A stretch of 64,000 nt of DNA, taken from contig NZ_BBXF01000002.1 in the NCBI RefSeq assembly GCF_001570585.1, positions 1,763,765-1,827,764 of the forward strand, written 5' to 3'. Below, one piece after another: positions 42,817 to 55,866 of this stretch. The translations under genes were made by a program, and so were the position numbers. The stretch's first letter is position 1. Each line of letters begins with the position of its first letter. The notes beneath the pieces are model-generated. The model was not told where the DNA came from, searched no databases, and saw only the letters and a list, made by a program, of their open reading frames with translations. The stretch comes from Herbidospora daliensis (GTDB lineage: Bacteria; Actinomycetota; Actinomycetes; Streptosporangiales; Streptosporangiaceae).

Positions 42817-44198
42817 GATTTCTCCTCGGCGTTCCACAGATGCAGCGCGGCGTAGGCCCGCCAGGGCCGCCAGCGCTCGGTCTCACTCATGGGGATGGCC
42901 AGCGCGGCCATCGTGCGGCGCAGCCCGAGATCGTCGTCGGGCCACGCGTCGGGGTCGCGCAGCGCCCGCAGGGCCACGTAGCCGGCCGTCCACGGCCCGA
43001 TCCCGGGCAGCGCGACCAGGGCCGCGACCGTCTCGGCCGGATCGCCGGCCTCCAGGTCGACGTCGCCGGACGCCACGGCCTCGGCCGCGGCCCGCAGCGT
43101 GGCGACGCGGCGGTTCGTCATGCCGAGCCCGTCGAGGTCGAGGCCGGTCATCTCCCCGGCCGACGGGAAGATCTCGGCCGACCGGGCGGCGATGCGCCCC
43201 AGGATCGTACGGGCCCCGGCGACGGAGATCTGCTGGCCGACGATCGCCCGCACCAGCAGCTCGAAGGAGTCCCACGCCCCCGGCACCCGCAGCCCCGGCC
43301 GGGCCGCCACCAGCGGCCCGAGCATGGTCGGTTCGAGGGCGGCGGCGATGGCGTGGGGGTCGGCGTCGAGGTCGAGCAGCCGCCGGCAGCGGGCCACGAT
43401 CCGGGCCAGGTGGCGGGTGTCCCCGCCGGTCACGGTCAGCCGCACGTGGTCGGTGACCGGGGTCAGCGTGACCTCGCCGCCGGGGATGCGCCGCTTGTAG
43501 ACGGCGTCGTCGACGACCTCCTCCACGCCCGGCACGGCCCGCGCGGCCAGGAAGCGCAGCAGCGCCCGCGCCTCGAACGGCTGCCGCACGCCCAGCCGCA
43601 GCGTCAGCCCCCCGGCCGCCATCGGCCCGTCGGACCTGCGCAGGTCGCCGGGCGCGAACCGGTAGGACTCCTTCATGGCGGCGTTGAACTGGCGTACCGA
43701 GCCGAACCCGGCCGCGAAGGCCACGTCGGCCATCGGCAATGACGTCTCGGTCAGCAGCTGCTTGGCCAGCAGCAACCGCCGGGTGCGCGCCACCGCGAGC
43801 GGCCCGGTGCCGAGCTCGGCCGAGAACAGCCGGTGCAGGTGGCGCTCGCTGACGTGCAGGCGGCGGGCCAGCTCGGCCACCCCGCCGTCGTCGGCGACCC
43901 CGTCGTCGATCAGCCGCAGCGCCCGCCCGACCAGGTCGGCCCGGACGTCCCACCCCGGCGTTCCCGGCGACAACTCGGGCCGGCACCGCCGGCACGGCCG
44001 GAACCCGGCCGCCTCGGCGGAGGCGGCGTGTTCGTAGAACCGCACGTTCTTGCGGGCGGGGGTGCGCGCCGGGCAGATCGGCCGGCAGTAGATCCCGGTC
44101 GAGGTCACCGCCGTGTAGAACCGCCCGTCGAACCTGCGGTCCCTGGCCGAGATCGCCAAGTAGCGCTCTTCGAAGTCGAGTGTGTTCACGTCGAACAC
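42813..44198 (-). CDS. alkA: AdaA-AlkA fusion: methyl-phosphotriester sensor, AraC HTH and 3-methyladenine glycosylase
   Basis: 461 residues from GTG at 44198. The Ada N-domain has zinc Cys 38, 42, 69 and 72 (STGIYCRPICPAR..FRPCRRC); Cys38 is the expected methyl acceptor. An AraC HTH follows (about 90-185: ELARRLHVSERHLHRLFSAELG, ADVAFAAGFGSVRQFNAAMKE). The AlkA domain (about 195-460) carries the helix-hairpin-helix LVALPGIGPWTAGYVALRAL and DAWPDDDLGLRR with the catalytic Asp. One protein thus senses methylation, activates the operon and removes N-alkyl bases. Confidence 0.93.
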   Translation of the reverse strand: MFDVNTLDFEERYLAISARDRRFDGRFYTAVTSTGIYCRPICPARTPARKNVRFYEHAASAEAAGFRPCRRCRPELSPGTPGWDVRADLVGRALRLIDDGVADDGGVAELARRLHVSERHLHRLFSAELGTGPLAVARTRRLLLAKQLLTETSLPMADVAFAAGFGSVRQFNAAMKESYRFAPGDLRRSDGPMAAGGLTLRLGVRQPFEARALLRFLAARAVPGVEEVVDDAVYKRRIPGGEVTLTPVTDHVRLTVTGGDTRHLARIVARCRRLLDLDADPHAIAAALEPTMLGPLVAARPGLRVPGAWDSFELLVRAIVGQQISVAGARTILGRIAARSAEIFPSAGEMTGLDLDGLGMTNRRVATLRAAAEAVASGDVDLEAGDPAETVAALVALPGIGPWTAGYVALRALRDPDAWPDDDLGLRRTMAALAIPMSETERWRPWRAYAALHLWNAEEKS

Positions 44199-44273
44199 GC
44201 TACGCCCAGCTCACCGGCCCGAGCTGGCGGATTTCGGACCCGAGCGTGACCACCCCTCTGACCAGGGACGACG

Positions 44274-45212
44274 CTACTTCGACGAGATGCCGACGCCCAG
44301 GTCGAACTCGCGGTAGACCCGGGCCCAGAAGCCGTCGCGCAACCACACGCGGGCCTCCGGGTAGGGGCGCAGCGAGTGGCCCAGTTCCTTCTCGGCCTCG
44401 ATCAGGAGCTCGGTGTCGATGACCGTCGGCAGGAGCGGTCCCGGCAGCAGGTCGCGGATGTTGTCGCGGCCCCGCGTGAGGATCCACTTCTGGGCGACGT
44501 GCTCGCCGACCTCCTCGACGCGCGGCCGGCTGGGGCCGAGTTTCGGCTGGCCGGCCTGTTTCTGCGGCGGGGCGGCCGGTTTGGCGGTGCGGCCCGCGAA
44601 GACCTGGGCCGGGGAGGGCGGCGGGGTGACCGCCACCGGGATCGGCGCACGCGTGAAAAAGGCCCTCAGGAAATCAGCGGTGATGATCTCAACGGTGTCG
44701 GATTCCCAGACCAGCCGTTCGGCCTGGTTGGTGCCGAAAGGGGGTTCGACCCCCCACAGGTGCACCCGGACCCCGTAGGCCTGGGCGGCCTCCACCGCCG
44801 GCACCATGTCCTCATCGCCGGCGATCAAGACGGTGTCGCTGACCGCGTGGTGGCGGGCCAGCGCTTCCAGGTCGCTGCGTATCTGCGCGTCGACGCCCTT
44901 CTGCTGGCCACGCGCGTTGAGGTTGCCAAGCCGCACCTTCACCCAGGGGAGCTGGGCGATCACCCGCTGGTCGACCGTGGGAACGCGGTCGCGCGCGGCG
45001 TCGTACCAATAGACGCGCAGGAGCTCGCCGGGGAGGCGCTCCATGGCGTGCTTCTGCAGGGATTGGATCAGTTCGTCGGCGGAGACGCGGTATTCCTTGC
45101 GTTCCTTCGCGCCCAGCAGAACCTCGCCGGCGGCGGCGTAGAGATAACCGACATCGACGAGAACCGCGTATTTCGCTGCCATGCTGTGCACTGCGAGGTC
45201 CGGGATGGCCAT
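44274..45212 (-). CDS. NYN-domain (LabA/DUF88-like) putative RNase
   Basis: 312 residues from ATG at 45212, after GGAGGA. The PIN-like NYN core has AVLVDVGYLYAAAGEVLLG (first Asp), GVDAQIRSDLEALARHHAVSDTVLIAGDEDMVPAVEAAQAYGVRVHLWG with the acidic metal sites, then a Pro-rich linker and a helical C-terminus (about 225-310). NYN proteins are probable metal-dependent ribonucleases. Single-gene unit on the minus strand; RNA target unknown. Confidence 0.8.
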   Translation of the reverse strand: MAIPDLAVHSMAAKYAVLVDVGYLYAAAGEVLLGAKERKEYRVSADELIQSLQKHAMERLPGELLRVYWYDAARDRVPTVDQRVIAQLPWVKVRLGNLNARGQQKGVDAQIRSDLEALARHHAVSDTVLIAGDEDMVPAVEAAQAYGVRVHLWGVEPPFGTNQAERLVWESDTVEIITADFLRAFFTRAPIPVAVTPPPSPAQVFAGRTAKPAAPPQKQAGQPKLGPSRPRVEEVGEHVAQKWILTRGRDNIRDLLPGPLLPTVIDTELLIEAEKELGHSLRPYPEARVWLRDGFWARVYREFDLGVGISSK

Positions 45213-45326
45213 CGCGTCCTCCAGGCCTCGTCTCCGTGTGTTGTTGGTCTAGCTGCTATTGCCCTTTTGGAGATACTCCCAACTCTTGGGCCACTTGACA
45301 CCCGGTTCGGCCGATCTAATCCCTGT

Positions 45327-45530
45327 CTATTCGGGTAGTCCGCTGGCCCTCCAGGTTCCCTTACCGGGCCTTGGGGGGACGTTTCCCCGCATCCTTCGCG
45401 AAGGGGCCCGCCACCTGGGCGGACTCGGCTCACTTTTCTGCTCCGTCAGTGAAATGTCACGTAGCGCTACGACGAGCGCGGCCACCTCTTCGGGGGTCGC
45501 GTCGCCGCGCACGATCCTCAGGTGGGTCAC
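45327..45530 (-). CDS. accE: Acyl-CoA carboxylase epsilon subunit
   Basis: 67 residues from GTG at 45530, which overlaps the beta-subunit stop (GTGA). The sequence [22 protein letters not shown] is the typical epsilon start; the end [12 protein letters not shown] matches the conserved WRASGLP tail. Epsilon subunits bridge alpha and beta subunits and stimulate activity in actinobacterial propionyl/acetyl-CoA carboxylases. Confidence 0.9.
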   Translation of the reverse strand: MTHLRIVRGDATPEEVAALVVALRDISLTEQKSEPSPPRWRAPSRRMRGNVPPRPGKGTWRASGLPE

Positions 45531-47116
45531 AGCGGGATGTTCCCATGCTTCTTCGGCGGCAGGGAGGCCCGCTTGTTCCGCAACGTCCGCAGCGCCCGGA
45601 TGACCTTCACGCGGGTGTCCGACGGGCGGATCACCGCGTCGACGTAACCCCGTTCGGCGGCGAGATAGGGGTTGGCGAGGGTGTCCTCGTACTCGGTGAC
45701 GTAGCGGGCCCGCGCCGCGTCGGGGTCCTTCGCCTCGGCCAGCTCGCGGCGGTAGAGGATGTTGACCGCGCCCTGCGCGCCCATGACCGCGATCTGCGCC
45801 GTCGGCCAGGCCAGGTTGATGTCGGCGCCGAGGTGCTTGGAGCCCATGACGTCGTAGGCGCCGCCGTACGCCTTGCGGGTGATCACGGTGACCAGGGGCA
45901 CGGTGGCCTCGGCGTAGGCGTACAGGAGCTTGGCGCCGCGCCGGATGATGCCGTTCCACTCCTGGTCGGTGCCGGGCAGGAAGCCCGGCACGTCGACGAA
46001 GGTCAGCACCGGCAGGTTGAACGCGTCGCAGGTGCGCACGAACCGGGCCGCCTTCTCGGAGGCCGCGATGTCGAGCGTGCCGGCCAGCGCCATCGGCTGG
46101 TTGGCCACGATCCCGACCGGCCGCCCCTCGACCCGGCCGAACCCGACCAGGATGTTCGGCGCGAACCCGGCGTGCATCTCCAGGAACTCGCCGTCGTCGA
46201 GCACGTGGGACAACACGGTGTGCATGTCGTAGGGCTGGTTGGCCGAGTCGGGGATCAGCGTGTCGAGCTCCAGGTCCTCGTCGGTGACCGTGAGGTCGGC
46301 CTCGACGTCGAAGACCGGCGGCTCGTCGAGGTTGTTCGACGGCAGGTACGACAGCAGCGCCCGCGCGAAGTCGAGGCAGTCCTGCTCGTCGGTGGCCTCG
46401 TAGTGGGCCACGCCCGACTTGGAGTTGTGCGTGTGCGCGCCGCCGAGCTCCTCGAACGTCACCTCCTCGCCGGTGACCGTCTTGATCACGTCGGGCCCGG
46501 TGATGAACATGTGCGACTTCTCGGCCACCATCAGCACGAAGTCGGTGAGGGCCGGGGAGTAGACCGCGCCGCCGGCGCACGGGCCCATGATCAGCGAGAT
46601 CTGCGGGATCACGCCCGAGGCGTGCACGTTGCGGCGGAAGATCTCGGCGTACAGGCCGAGGGAGACCACGCCCTCCTGGATGCGCGCGCCGCCGGAGTCG
46701 TTGATGCCGATGACCGGGCAGCCCGTTTTCAGCGCGTGGTCCATGACCTTGACGATCTTCTCGCCGAAGACCTCGCCCAGCGACCCGCCGAACACGGTGA
46801 AGTCCTGCGCGAACACCGCCACCGGACGCCCGTCGACCGTGCCGTAGCCCGTCACGACGCCGTCGCCGTAGGGCCGCTCGCGGTCCATGCCGAAGCTGGT
46901 CGACCGGTGCCGCGCCAGCTCGTCGAACTCGACGAAGGAGCCGTCGTCGAGGAACGCCGTCAGGCGCTCCCGGGCCGTCATCTTGCCCTTCTCGTGCTGC
47001 TTGGAGACCGCCCGCGCCGACCCCGCGTGGGCCGCCTCGTGGAGGCGTCGCTCCAGGTCGGCGATCTTCCCCGCGGTCGTGTGCACGTCGATCTCAGGCA
47101 CCGGTTCGGCAGTCAT
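45527..47116 (-). CDS. pccB: Acyl-CoA (propionyl-CoA) carboxylase beta subunit
   Basis: 529 residues. Carboxyltransferase that moves CO2 from carboxybiotin to propionyl- or acetyl-CoA, giving methylmalonyl- or malonyl-CoA. N-domain oxyanion motif [27 protein letters not shown]-domain [30 protein letters not shown] and [19 protein letters not shown]. Close to AccD5 of mycobacteria. Forms an operon with the epsilon subunit; the alpha subunit is 20 kb away at 23688. Confidence 0.96.
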   Translation of the reverse strand: MTAEPVPEIDVHTTAGKIADLERRLHEAAHAGSARAVSKQHEKGKMTARERLTAFLDDGSFVEFDELARHRSTSFGMDRERPYGDGVVTGYGTVDGRPVAVFAQDFTVFGGSLGEVFGEKIVKVMDHALKTGCPVIGINDSGGARIQEGVVSLGLYAEIFRRNVHASGVIPQISLIMGPCAGGAVYSPALTDFVLMVAEKSHMFITGPDVIKTVTGEEVTFEELGGAHTHNSKSGVAHYEATDEQDCLDFARALLSYLPSNNLDEPPVFDVEADLTVTDEDLELDTLIPDSANQPYDMHTVLSHVLDDGEFLEMHAGFAPNILVGFGRVEGRPVGIVANQPMALAGTLDIAASEKAARFVRTCDAFNLPVLTFVDVPGFLPGTDQEWNGIIRRGAKLLYAYAEATVPLVTVITRKAYGGAYDVMGSKHLGADINLAWPTAQIAVMGAQGAVNILYRRELAEAKDPDAARARYVTEYEDTLANPYLAAERGYVDAVIRPSDTRVKVIRALRTLRNKRASLPPKKHGNIPL

Positions 47117-47200
47117 GGCGCAAGGGTAATCCGGCCGTACTCAGCGAATTCCCAGGGGGTGCGCAAGCGTGACGCGCGTGACGCTGGGTAGTCGCGTCGC

Positions 47201-48517
47201 ATGAGTCCGCAGGCCCCGAGTCTGAAGCGCGTCATCGGACGCCGCATGCTGCTGCTGTTCGTCGTCGGCGACATCCTGGGCGCCGGCATCTACGCCCTCG
47301 CCGGCAAGGTGGCCGGCGAGGTCGGCGGCGCCCTGTGGGTGCCGTTCCTCGTCGCCTTCGTCCTGGCGGCGCTGACCGCCACCGCCTACGCCGAACTCGT
47401 CGGCAAGTACCCCCAGGCGGCCGGCGCGGCCCTCTACACCAACCGCGCCTTCGGCATCCCGTTCCTGACCTTCATCGTGGCCTTCGCGGTCCTGATGAGC
47501 GGGGTCACCTCGGCGAGCGCGGCCGCCAGGGCCTTCGGCGGCACCTACCTGGCCGAGTTCGTCACCCTGCCCACCGTGGTGGGCGCCCTGATCTTCCTGG
47601 CCCTGGTGACGCTGGTGAACTTCGCCGGCATCTCAGAATCGGTCAAGGTCAACGTGGTGCTGACCCTGATCGAGGCGTTCGGCCTCCTGGTCATCATCGC
47701 GATCGGCGTGTACGCCCTCCTCACCGGCGACGGCGACCCCTCGCGCGCCCTGGAGTTCCACCCCGAGAACGGCGCCTTCCTCGGCATCCTGGGCGGCACC
47801 GCCCTGGCCTTCTACGCCCTGCTCGGCTTCGAGGACTCGGTCAACCTGGCCGAGGAGGCCCAGGACCCGCAGCGCTCCTACCCCCGGGCCCTGTTCGGCG
47901 GCCTGGCCATCGCCGGCGTCATCTACCTGGCGGTGGCCTTCACCGCGACGATGCTCGTCGACACCGAGACGCTGCGGAACTCCAGCGGCCCGCTCCTCGA
48001 AGTCGTCAAGGTCGCCGGCCTGGAGTTCCCCCCGAAGCTGTTCGCCCTCATCGCCCTGCTGGCCGTCGGCAACACCGCCCTGATCAACATGCTGATGGCC
48101 TCGCGCCTGGTCTACGGCATGGCCCGCGAGGGCATCGTCCCGAAGGTCTTCGGCGCGGTCCACCCGAGCCGCGCCACCCCGTGGGTCGCCATCCTCTTCA
48201 CCGTCGCCATCGCCGTCGTCCTGGTCTGCACCGGCGACGTGGGCGGCCTGGCCGACACGACGGTCCTGCTGCTGCTGTGCGTCTTCACGATCGTCAACAT
48301 CGCCGTCCTGGTCCTGCGCAGGGAGACCGTCGACCACGACCACTTCCACGCCCCGGTCTGGGCCCCGGTCCTGGGCGCGGTGGCGTGCGTGATCCTCATC
48401 CTCCCGATCACGGGCCGCGAGGGCTCGGTCTACCTGCGCGCCCTCATCCTGCTGGCCATCGGCGTCGTCCTGTGGGCGGTCAACCACCTCGCGAGCAGGC
48501 GGTCAAACTCCGTGTAG
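47201..48517 (+). CDS. APC-family amino acid/polyamine permease
   Basis: 438 residues with 12 predicted helices. Begins with a short basic tail and FVVGDILGAGIYALAGKVAGEVGG, the helix 1 G-x-G-I-Y substrate loop of the APC fold; ALLGFEDSVNLAEEAQDPQRSYPRAL is the helix 6 and loop motif. No binding-pocket clue gives the substrate. Divergent from the carboxylase beta gene and alone on its strand. Confidence 0.9.
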   Translation: MSPQAPSLKRVIGRRMLLLFVVGDILGAGIYALAGKVAGEVGGALWVPFLVAFVLAALTATAYAELVGKYPQAAGAALYTNRAFGIPFLTFIVAFAVLMSGVTSASAAARAFGGTYLAEFVTLPTVVGALIFLALVTLVNFAGISESVKVNVVLTLIEAFGLLVIIAIGVYALLTGDGDPSRALEFHPENGAFLGILGGTALAFYALLGFEDSVNLAEEAQDPQRSYPRALFGGLAIAGVIYLAVAFTATMLVDTETLRNSSGPLLEVVKVAGLEFPPKLFALIALLAVGNTALINMLMASRLVYGMAREGIVPKVFGAVHPSRATPWVAILFTVAIAVVLVCTGDVGGLADTTVLLLLCVFTIVNIAVLVLRRETVDHDHFHAPVWAPVLGAVACVILILPITGREGSVYLRALILLAIGVVLWAVNHLASRRSNSV

Positions 48518-48547
48518 CGGAGGACTGGTTTTCCCGTCTCCGCCCAC

Positions 48548-48579
48548 ATATCATCAATAGTATATACCATCAACGGTAT
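48548..48579. promoter_or_regulatory. Two tandem 16-bp operators of the toxin-antitoxin pair
   Basis: ATATCATCAATAGTAT (48548-48563) is followed directly by ATACCATCAACGGTAT (48564-48579); they agree at 13 of 16 bases, and the second is an ATACC-N6-GGTAT inverted repeat. The second overlaps the toxin ATG at 48578. This arrangement suits cooperative autorepression by the antitoxin. Confidence 0.75.
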
Positions 48580-48940
48580 GGTCGAGATCGCGTTGGAACC
48601 AGAGGTGGAGGCCTGGCTGGCGGCGTTGTCCTTCGGGCACTACCAGCGGGTCATGGCGAAGGTGGACCGCTATCTCTGGCAACGATGCGGTCAGCCGGAC
48701 GGTGATCACGTCAAGAGCCTGCGTGAGGGCGTCAGCGAATTACGGGTGCCCCTCCACGAACAGTCCTGGCGGATCACGTTCTGGCGGCCCGGGGGCGGAA
48801 CGATCATTCTGCTCACCGTGTTTGCCAAGACACGCAACGGGCCACAGCATGATGACGTGGAGCGGGCGGTGAAGGCGATGAGGGCTTGCCAGTTCGGGCA
48901 TGACATGAGCACCACCCACGTGTTCGACAGGAGGTCATGA
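48578..48940 (+). CDS. RelE/HigB-superfamily toxin (Gp49-like)
   Basis: 120 residues. The fold pattern is that of the HigB/phage Gp49 branch of RelE mRNA interferases: short N-terminal strand (MVEIALEPEVEAWLAAL), two helices (HYQRVMAKVDRYL), GDHVKSLREGVSELRVP, SWRITFWRPGGGTIILLTVFAKT and a terminal helix. Toxin precedes antitoxin, as in higBA. The ATG lies inside the second operator repeat. It probably cleaves mRNA on the ribosome when free. Confidence 0.85.
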   Translation: MVEIALEPEVEAWLAALSFGHYQRVMAKVDRYLWQRCGQPDGDHVKSLREGVSELRVPLHEQSWRITFWRPGGGTIILLTVFAKTRNGPQHDDVERAVKAMRACQFGHDMSTTHVFDRRS

Positions 48941-49263
48941 TGGCCGGACACAGCACGTGGCGGACTCTGCGAGACAAGCGGCTGCAGGACGCCGGAGCCG
49001 AAGAGCACCCCGAGTACACCCGTGCCCTCCGTGACATGGATCTCGGTGATCGGCTTCGCGAGGTGCGGGTGGCGCGGAACCTGACCCAGGCGGAGGTGGC
49101 CGCACGGGCGGGGATCTCCCAGCCTGCGCTGTCCCGCATCGAACTGGGCGGCGGGATACCGACCCTGGAGATGCTCGACCGGATCGGCAGGGCCATGGGA
49201 GTCCGGTTCACGATCTCCGTCGGCGACGAGGACGCCGAGCAGATCGACCTCCTCGCCGGTTGA
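48940..49263 (+). CDS. XRE-family antitoxin (HigA-like)
   Basis: 107 residues from ATG at 48940, five bases after AGGAGG; ATG at 48937 overlaps the toxin stop and is the other option. An N-terminal charged part is followed by the HTH (LREVRVARNLTQAEVAARAGISQPALSRIELGGGIPTLEMLDRIGRAM) and a short tail. It should neutralise the toxin and bind the two upstream operators. Confidence 0.87.
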   Translation: MAGHSTWRTLRDKRLQDAGAEEHPEYTRALRDMDLGDRLREVRVARNLTQAEVAARAGISQPALSRIELGGGIPTLEMLDRIGRAMGVRFTISVGDEDAEQIDLLAG

Positions 49264-49323
49264 CCGACGGCCCGTCGAAATCGTGACCTACGGGCGTGGC
49301 GGTGACAGGGCAGAGTGGAGGGC

Positions 49324-50063
<740 letters not shown>

Positions 50064-50088
<25 letters not shown>

Positions 50089-51617
50089 AGCTGCGGCTCA
50101 TCGCCGGGAGCCTCAAGGGCACCTCGCAGCAGCGTTTCGGGTTCGTCTTCTCGCTGATCGCGGGCCTGGTGGTCGCCATCGCCGGGTTCTACCTGATGTC
50201 GGGGCTGCGGGCGCTCGACCCCACCCTTGCCGCCGACGTCGGCGTGGTCTTCTTCTTCGCCATCCTGATCATGTGGATCGTCGGGCCGCTGCTGATGTTC
50301 GGGCTCGACGACACCCTCGACCCCGCCCGGCTGGCCCTGTTCCCGCTGACCACCGCGCAGCTCACCCGTGGGCTGCTGGCCTCCTCGGCCGTCGGCATCT
50401 GGCCCGTCGCGTCGTTGTTCGCCATGACGGGCGTGATCTTCGGGCTGTCCCGGTCCGTCACCGGCGCGCTCATCGGGATCGTCGCGGTGCCGGTGGCGTT
50501 CGCCTGCTGCCTGGTGGTGTCGCGGCTGGTCACCACCGCGTTGTCCGGCGCGCTGCGGACCCGGCGCGGCCGCGACCTCATGGCGGTCGGCGTCATCCTG
50601 CTCGTGGTGGGGTCGCAGCTGCCGGGCATGCTGCTCAACCAGGGGCTCGGCAACGGCCTGGAGATCATCACCCAGACCGCCGGGGTGCTGCGCTGGTCGC
50701 CGACCGGGCTGGCCGCCCACGCCATCGCCGACGGCGGGCTCGTCGGGGTCGCCGAGGTCGTCGCGGTGGCGCTGTTCACGGCCGTCTGCGCGTGGTTGTG
50801 GATCGTCGCGCTCAAGGCCGCGCTCACCCGGGCCGACTCCTCCAGCCAGGGCGGCGGCAGCGTGCGCCGGTCGCGGTTCGGCGGGCTGCTGCCCGAGGGC
50901 GTGCTCGGCGCGGTCGTCGCCAAGGAGCTCAAGTACGCCCGCCGCGACCCCCGGGGCCGCGTGACCTGGGTCAGCGCGCTGGCCGTCATCATCATCATGA
51001 TCTTCTCGACCCGGAACAACACCGGCGGCGAGCCGATCGTCTGGATGGGCGTCTTCCCGGTCTGGCTGGGCGGCCTGGTGGTGTCGCTGCAGGCGACCAA
51101 CTCCTTCGGCATCGACGGCCGGGCTCTGTGGATCAACGCGGTCGTGTACGCCAAACCCGAGGCCCTCCGCGCCGACCTGGCCGGCCGCCACGTGGCGATC
51201 GCCCTCCTCGGCGCCCCCCTGATCTGCCTCGCGGCCGTGGTCACCGGCCTGCTGACCAAGCCCGTGTGGATCGTCCCGGCGGCGCTGACCGGCGTCGGCG
51301 TGATGGGGCTGGTCTTCGCGGTCGGGTCGTTCACCAGCGTCTACATCGCCTACACCCAGCCCGAGCGCATCAACGCCTTCACCGGCGCGGCCCCCGGCCA
51401 GGGCGGGCAGGCGTTCCTGTCGTCGATCGGGTCGCTGGTCGGCGGGGCGGTGCTCTCGCTGCCGGTGCTCATCCCGGTCATGGCGGGCCACCTGTGGGTG
51501 TCGGTGTTCATGCCGGTCCTCGGGTTCGGGCTCGCCTGGCTGGCCCGCGCCAAGGCGTCGGTGATCGGGCTGCGGCGTATGCCGGAGCTGATGGCCGACG
51601 TGTCGCGTCCCACCTGA
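50064..51617 (+). CDS. ABC-2-like exporter membrane subunit
   Basis: 517 residues from GTG at 50064, seven bases after AGGAGG and overlapping the ATPase gene by 25 bp. About 12 hydrophobic segments, for example FVFSLIAGLVVAIAGFYLM, ILIMWIVGPLLMFGL and ALTGVGVMGLVFAVGSF. A cytoplasmic segment (FGGLLPEGVLGAVVAKELKYARRDPRGR) resembles ABC-2 exporters. Substrate unknown; the pair may move a lipid or antibiotic. Confidence 0.85.
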
Positions 51618-51637
51618 CCATTGGTCTAGTCCAATGG
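51618..51637. promoter_or_regulatory. DasR-like (dre) operator upstream of ppc
   Basis: CCATTGG-TCTAGT-CCAATGG is an inverted repeat with 7-bp arms. Its core TGGTCTAGTCCA differs at one base from TGGTCTAGACCA, the site of the GntR-family N-acetylglucosamine regulator DasR in Streptomyces. It lies 49-68 bp before the ppc ATG, just upstream of where the -35 should be. Confidence 0.55.
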
Positions 51638-51685
51638 GTGAGACCGGTCTGAGGCGGTTCGAGACCACTCGCTAGTCTTCCAAGC

Positions 51686-54334
<2,649 letters not shown>

Positions 54335-54478
54335 CCGGAGGTCGCAAGGGCACCTGCCATTCCCCTCATAACGGTCAACCGGTGACCCTCACGGGTAGGG
54401 ACGACTACATGGGGTAGTAATCCCAGGTCATCGACTGTTCGTCGAACGGAACGGTGTTCGGAAGGGAGAATGGCAGTC

Positions 54479-55294
54479 ATGCCCGAACCTTCGTATCCCG
54501 ATCTCGACCGACCCCAGTTGTCCCAGGCCGCCCTCCGGGCCGAGCTGGTTCGCCCCGGATCGTTGTGGTCGTCCCTCACCGTGGTGGAGCGCACCGGCTC
54601 CACCAACGCCGACCTCGGGCAGGCGGTCCGCGACGGCGTCCGCGAGGGCGCGGTCCTGGCCGCCGAGTCCCAATACGCGGGTCGGGGCCGCCTCGGCCGC
54701 GTCTGGATCGCGCCGCCGCGCTCCGGGCTCACCTTCTCCGTCCTGCTGCGGCCCGACGTCAAGATCGCGCTGCAGGGGTGGCTGCCGCTCCTGTTCGGGC
54801 TGGCCGCCGTCACCGCGATCCGCCAGGTCGCCGAGGTCGACGCCCGGCTGAAGTGGCCCAACGACCTGCTCCACGACGAGCGCAAGCTGGCCGGGATCCT
54901 GGCCGAGCGCATCGACTCGGCCGTCGTCATCGGCATGGGCCTCAACGTCAGCCTCCGCGAGTCCGAGCTCCCCGTCGGCCACGCCACCTCCCTGGCGCTG
55001 GCCGGGGCGACCTGCCTCGACCGCGACCGGCTGCTGGCCGGGGTGCTGCGCGAGCTCGAACGGCTCTACCGCGACTGGTGCCTGGCCGGCGGCGACGCCG
55101 AGGCGTCCGGCCTGCGGGCCGCCTACCTGGCGGTGAGCGCGACGGTCGGGCAGGAGGTCCGGGTCGAGCTGCCCGGCGAACGGCTGCTCGCCGGCCGGGC
55201 GACCGGCATCAGCGAGTCGGGTCAGCTGATCGTGCGAAGCGGGGGCGCCGACCATCCGCTGAGCGCGGGCGACGTCGTCCACGTTCGAAAGTAG
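54479..55294 (+). CDS. birA: Biotin--[acetyl-CoA-carboxylase] ligase
   Basis: 271 residues from ATG at 54479, ten bases after AGGGAG; the ATG at 54470 touches that site and is unlikely. Catalytic motifs: TGSTNADLGQAV, the biotinyl-AMP loop AGRGRLGRVW, LKWPNDLL and GIGLNV-like GMGLNVSL, then a C-terminal SH3-like domain (GRATGISESGQLIV). There is no N-terminal winged helix, so it is a monofunctional ligase without repressor role. It should modify Lys545 of the carboxylase alpha subunit. Confidence 0.95.
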   Translation: MPEPSYPDLDRPQLSQAALRAELVRPGSLWSSLTVVERTGSTNADLGQAVRDGVREGAVLAAESQYAGRGRLGRVWIAPPRSGLTFSVLLRPDVKIALQGWLPLLFGLAAVTAIRQVAEVDARLKWPNDLLHDERKLAGILAERIDSAVVIGMGLNVSLRESELPVGHATSLALAGATCLDRDRLLAGVLRELERLYRDWCLAGGDAEASGLRAAYLAVSATVGQEVRVELPGERLLAGRATGISESGQLIVRSGGADHPLSAGDVVHVRK

Positions 55295-55336
55295 AACCAC
55301 GCCCGGAACGGACTGGTACGTGCCACGATGTGGCCC

Positions 55337-55849
55337 ATGGGTCTCCCTGATCACCACCTGACCGACGGTGAGCGAGTCGTCCACTCGTTCCACCCGCACT
55401 GGAAGCGGCTCGTCGGTCCGTTCCTCGCGCTGGTTCTCGTCGTGGCCGCCTCGTCGGCCGCGATCTACTTCATACCGAACGACTACGAATACTCCGGCAT
55501 CGCCCGCGTCGCGGTCGCGGTCGTCTCGGTGGTCGCGCTGGTCCTGCTCACCTTCGTGCCCTATCTGCGGTGGAAGACGACCGGCTACACGCTGACCACC
55601 CACCGGTTCACCATCAGCACCGGCGTCCTCAGCAAGTCCCAGGACGACATCCCGCTCGCCAAGGTCAACTCGGTCAGCTCCGACCAGTCGCTCATGGAGC
55701 GCGTGCTGGGCAGCGGAACCCTGAAGGTAGAGTCGGCGTCCGAACGCGGGGTCATCGACTACCGCGACATCCCCAAGATCCAGACCATCCGCGCCGACCT
55801 GTTCCGGCTGGTGGAGGACGCCTCCGACGGAGTCGTCGACGGTCACTGA
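55337..55849 (+). CDS. PH-domain (YdbS/bPH_2) membrane protein
   Basis: 170 residues from ATG at 55337; another ATG at 55328 adds three residues. Motifs VVHSFHPHWKRLVGPFLALVLVVAASSAAIYF and VAVAVVSVVALVLLTFVPYLRW form two helices; YTLTTHRFTISTGVLSKSQDDIPLAKVNSVSSDQSLMERVLGSGTLKVESAS is the bPH_2 signature. Corresponds in position and type to M. tuberculosis Rv3278c beside birA. Function unknown. Confidence 0.88.
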   Translation: MGLPDHHLTDGERVVHSFHPHWKRLVGPFLALVLVVAASSAAIYFIPNDYEYSGIARVAVAVVSVVALVLLTFVPYLRWKTTGYTLTTHRFTISTGVLSKSQDDIPLAKVNSVSSDQSLMERVLGSGTLKVESASERGVIDYRDIPKIQTIRADLFRLVEDASDGVVDGH

Positions 55850-55866
55850 TCTGTGGCGGTCCTCAC

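Noticed and set aside
45249-45260. Second DasR-like site before the NYN gene (TGGTCTAGCTGC)
   Set aside because: Only one half of the palindrome matches.
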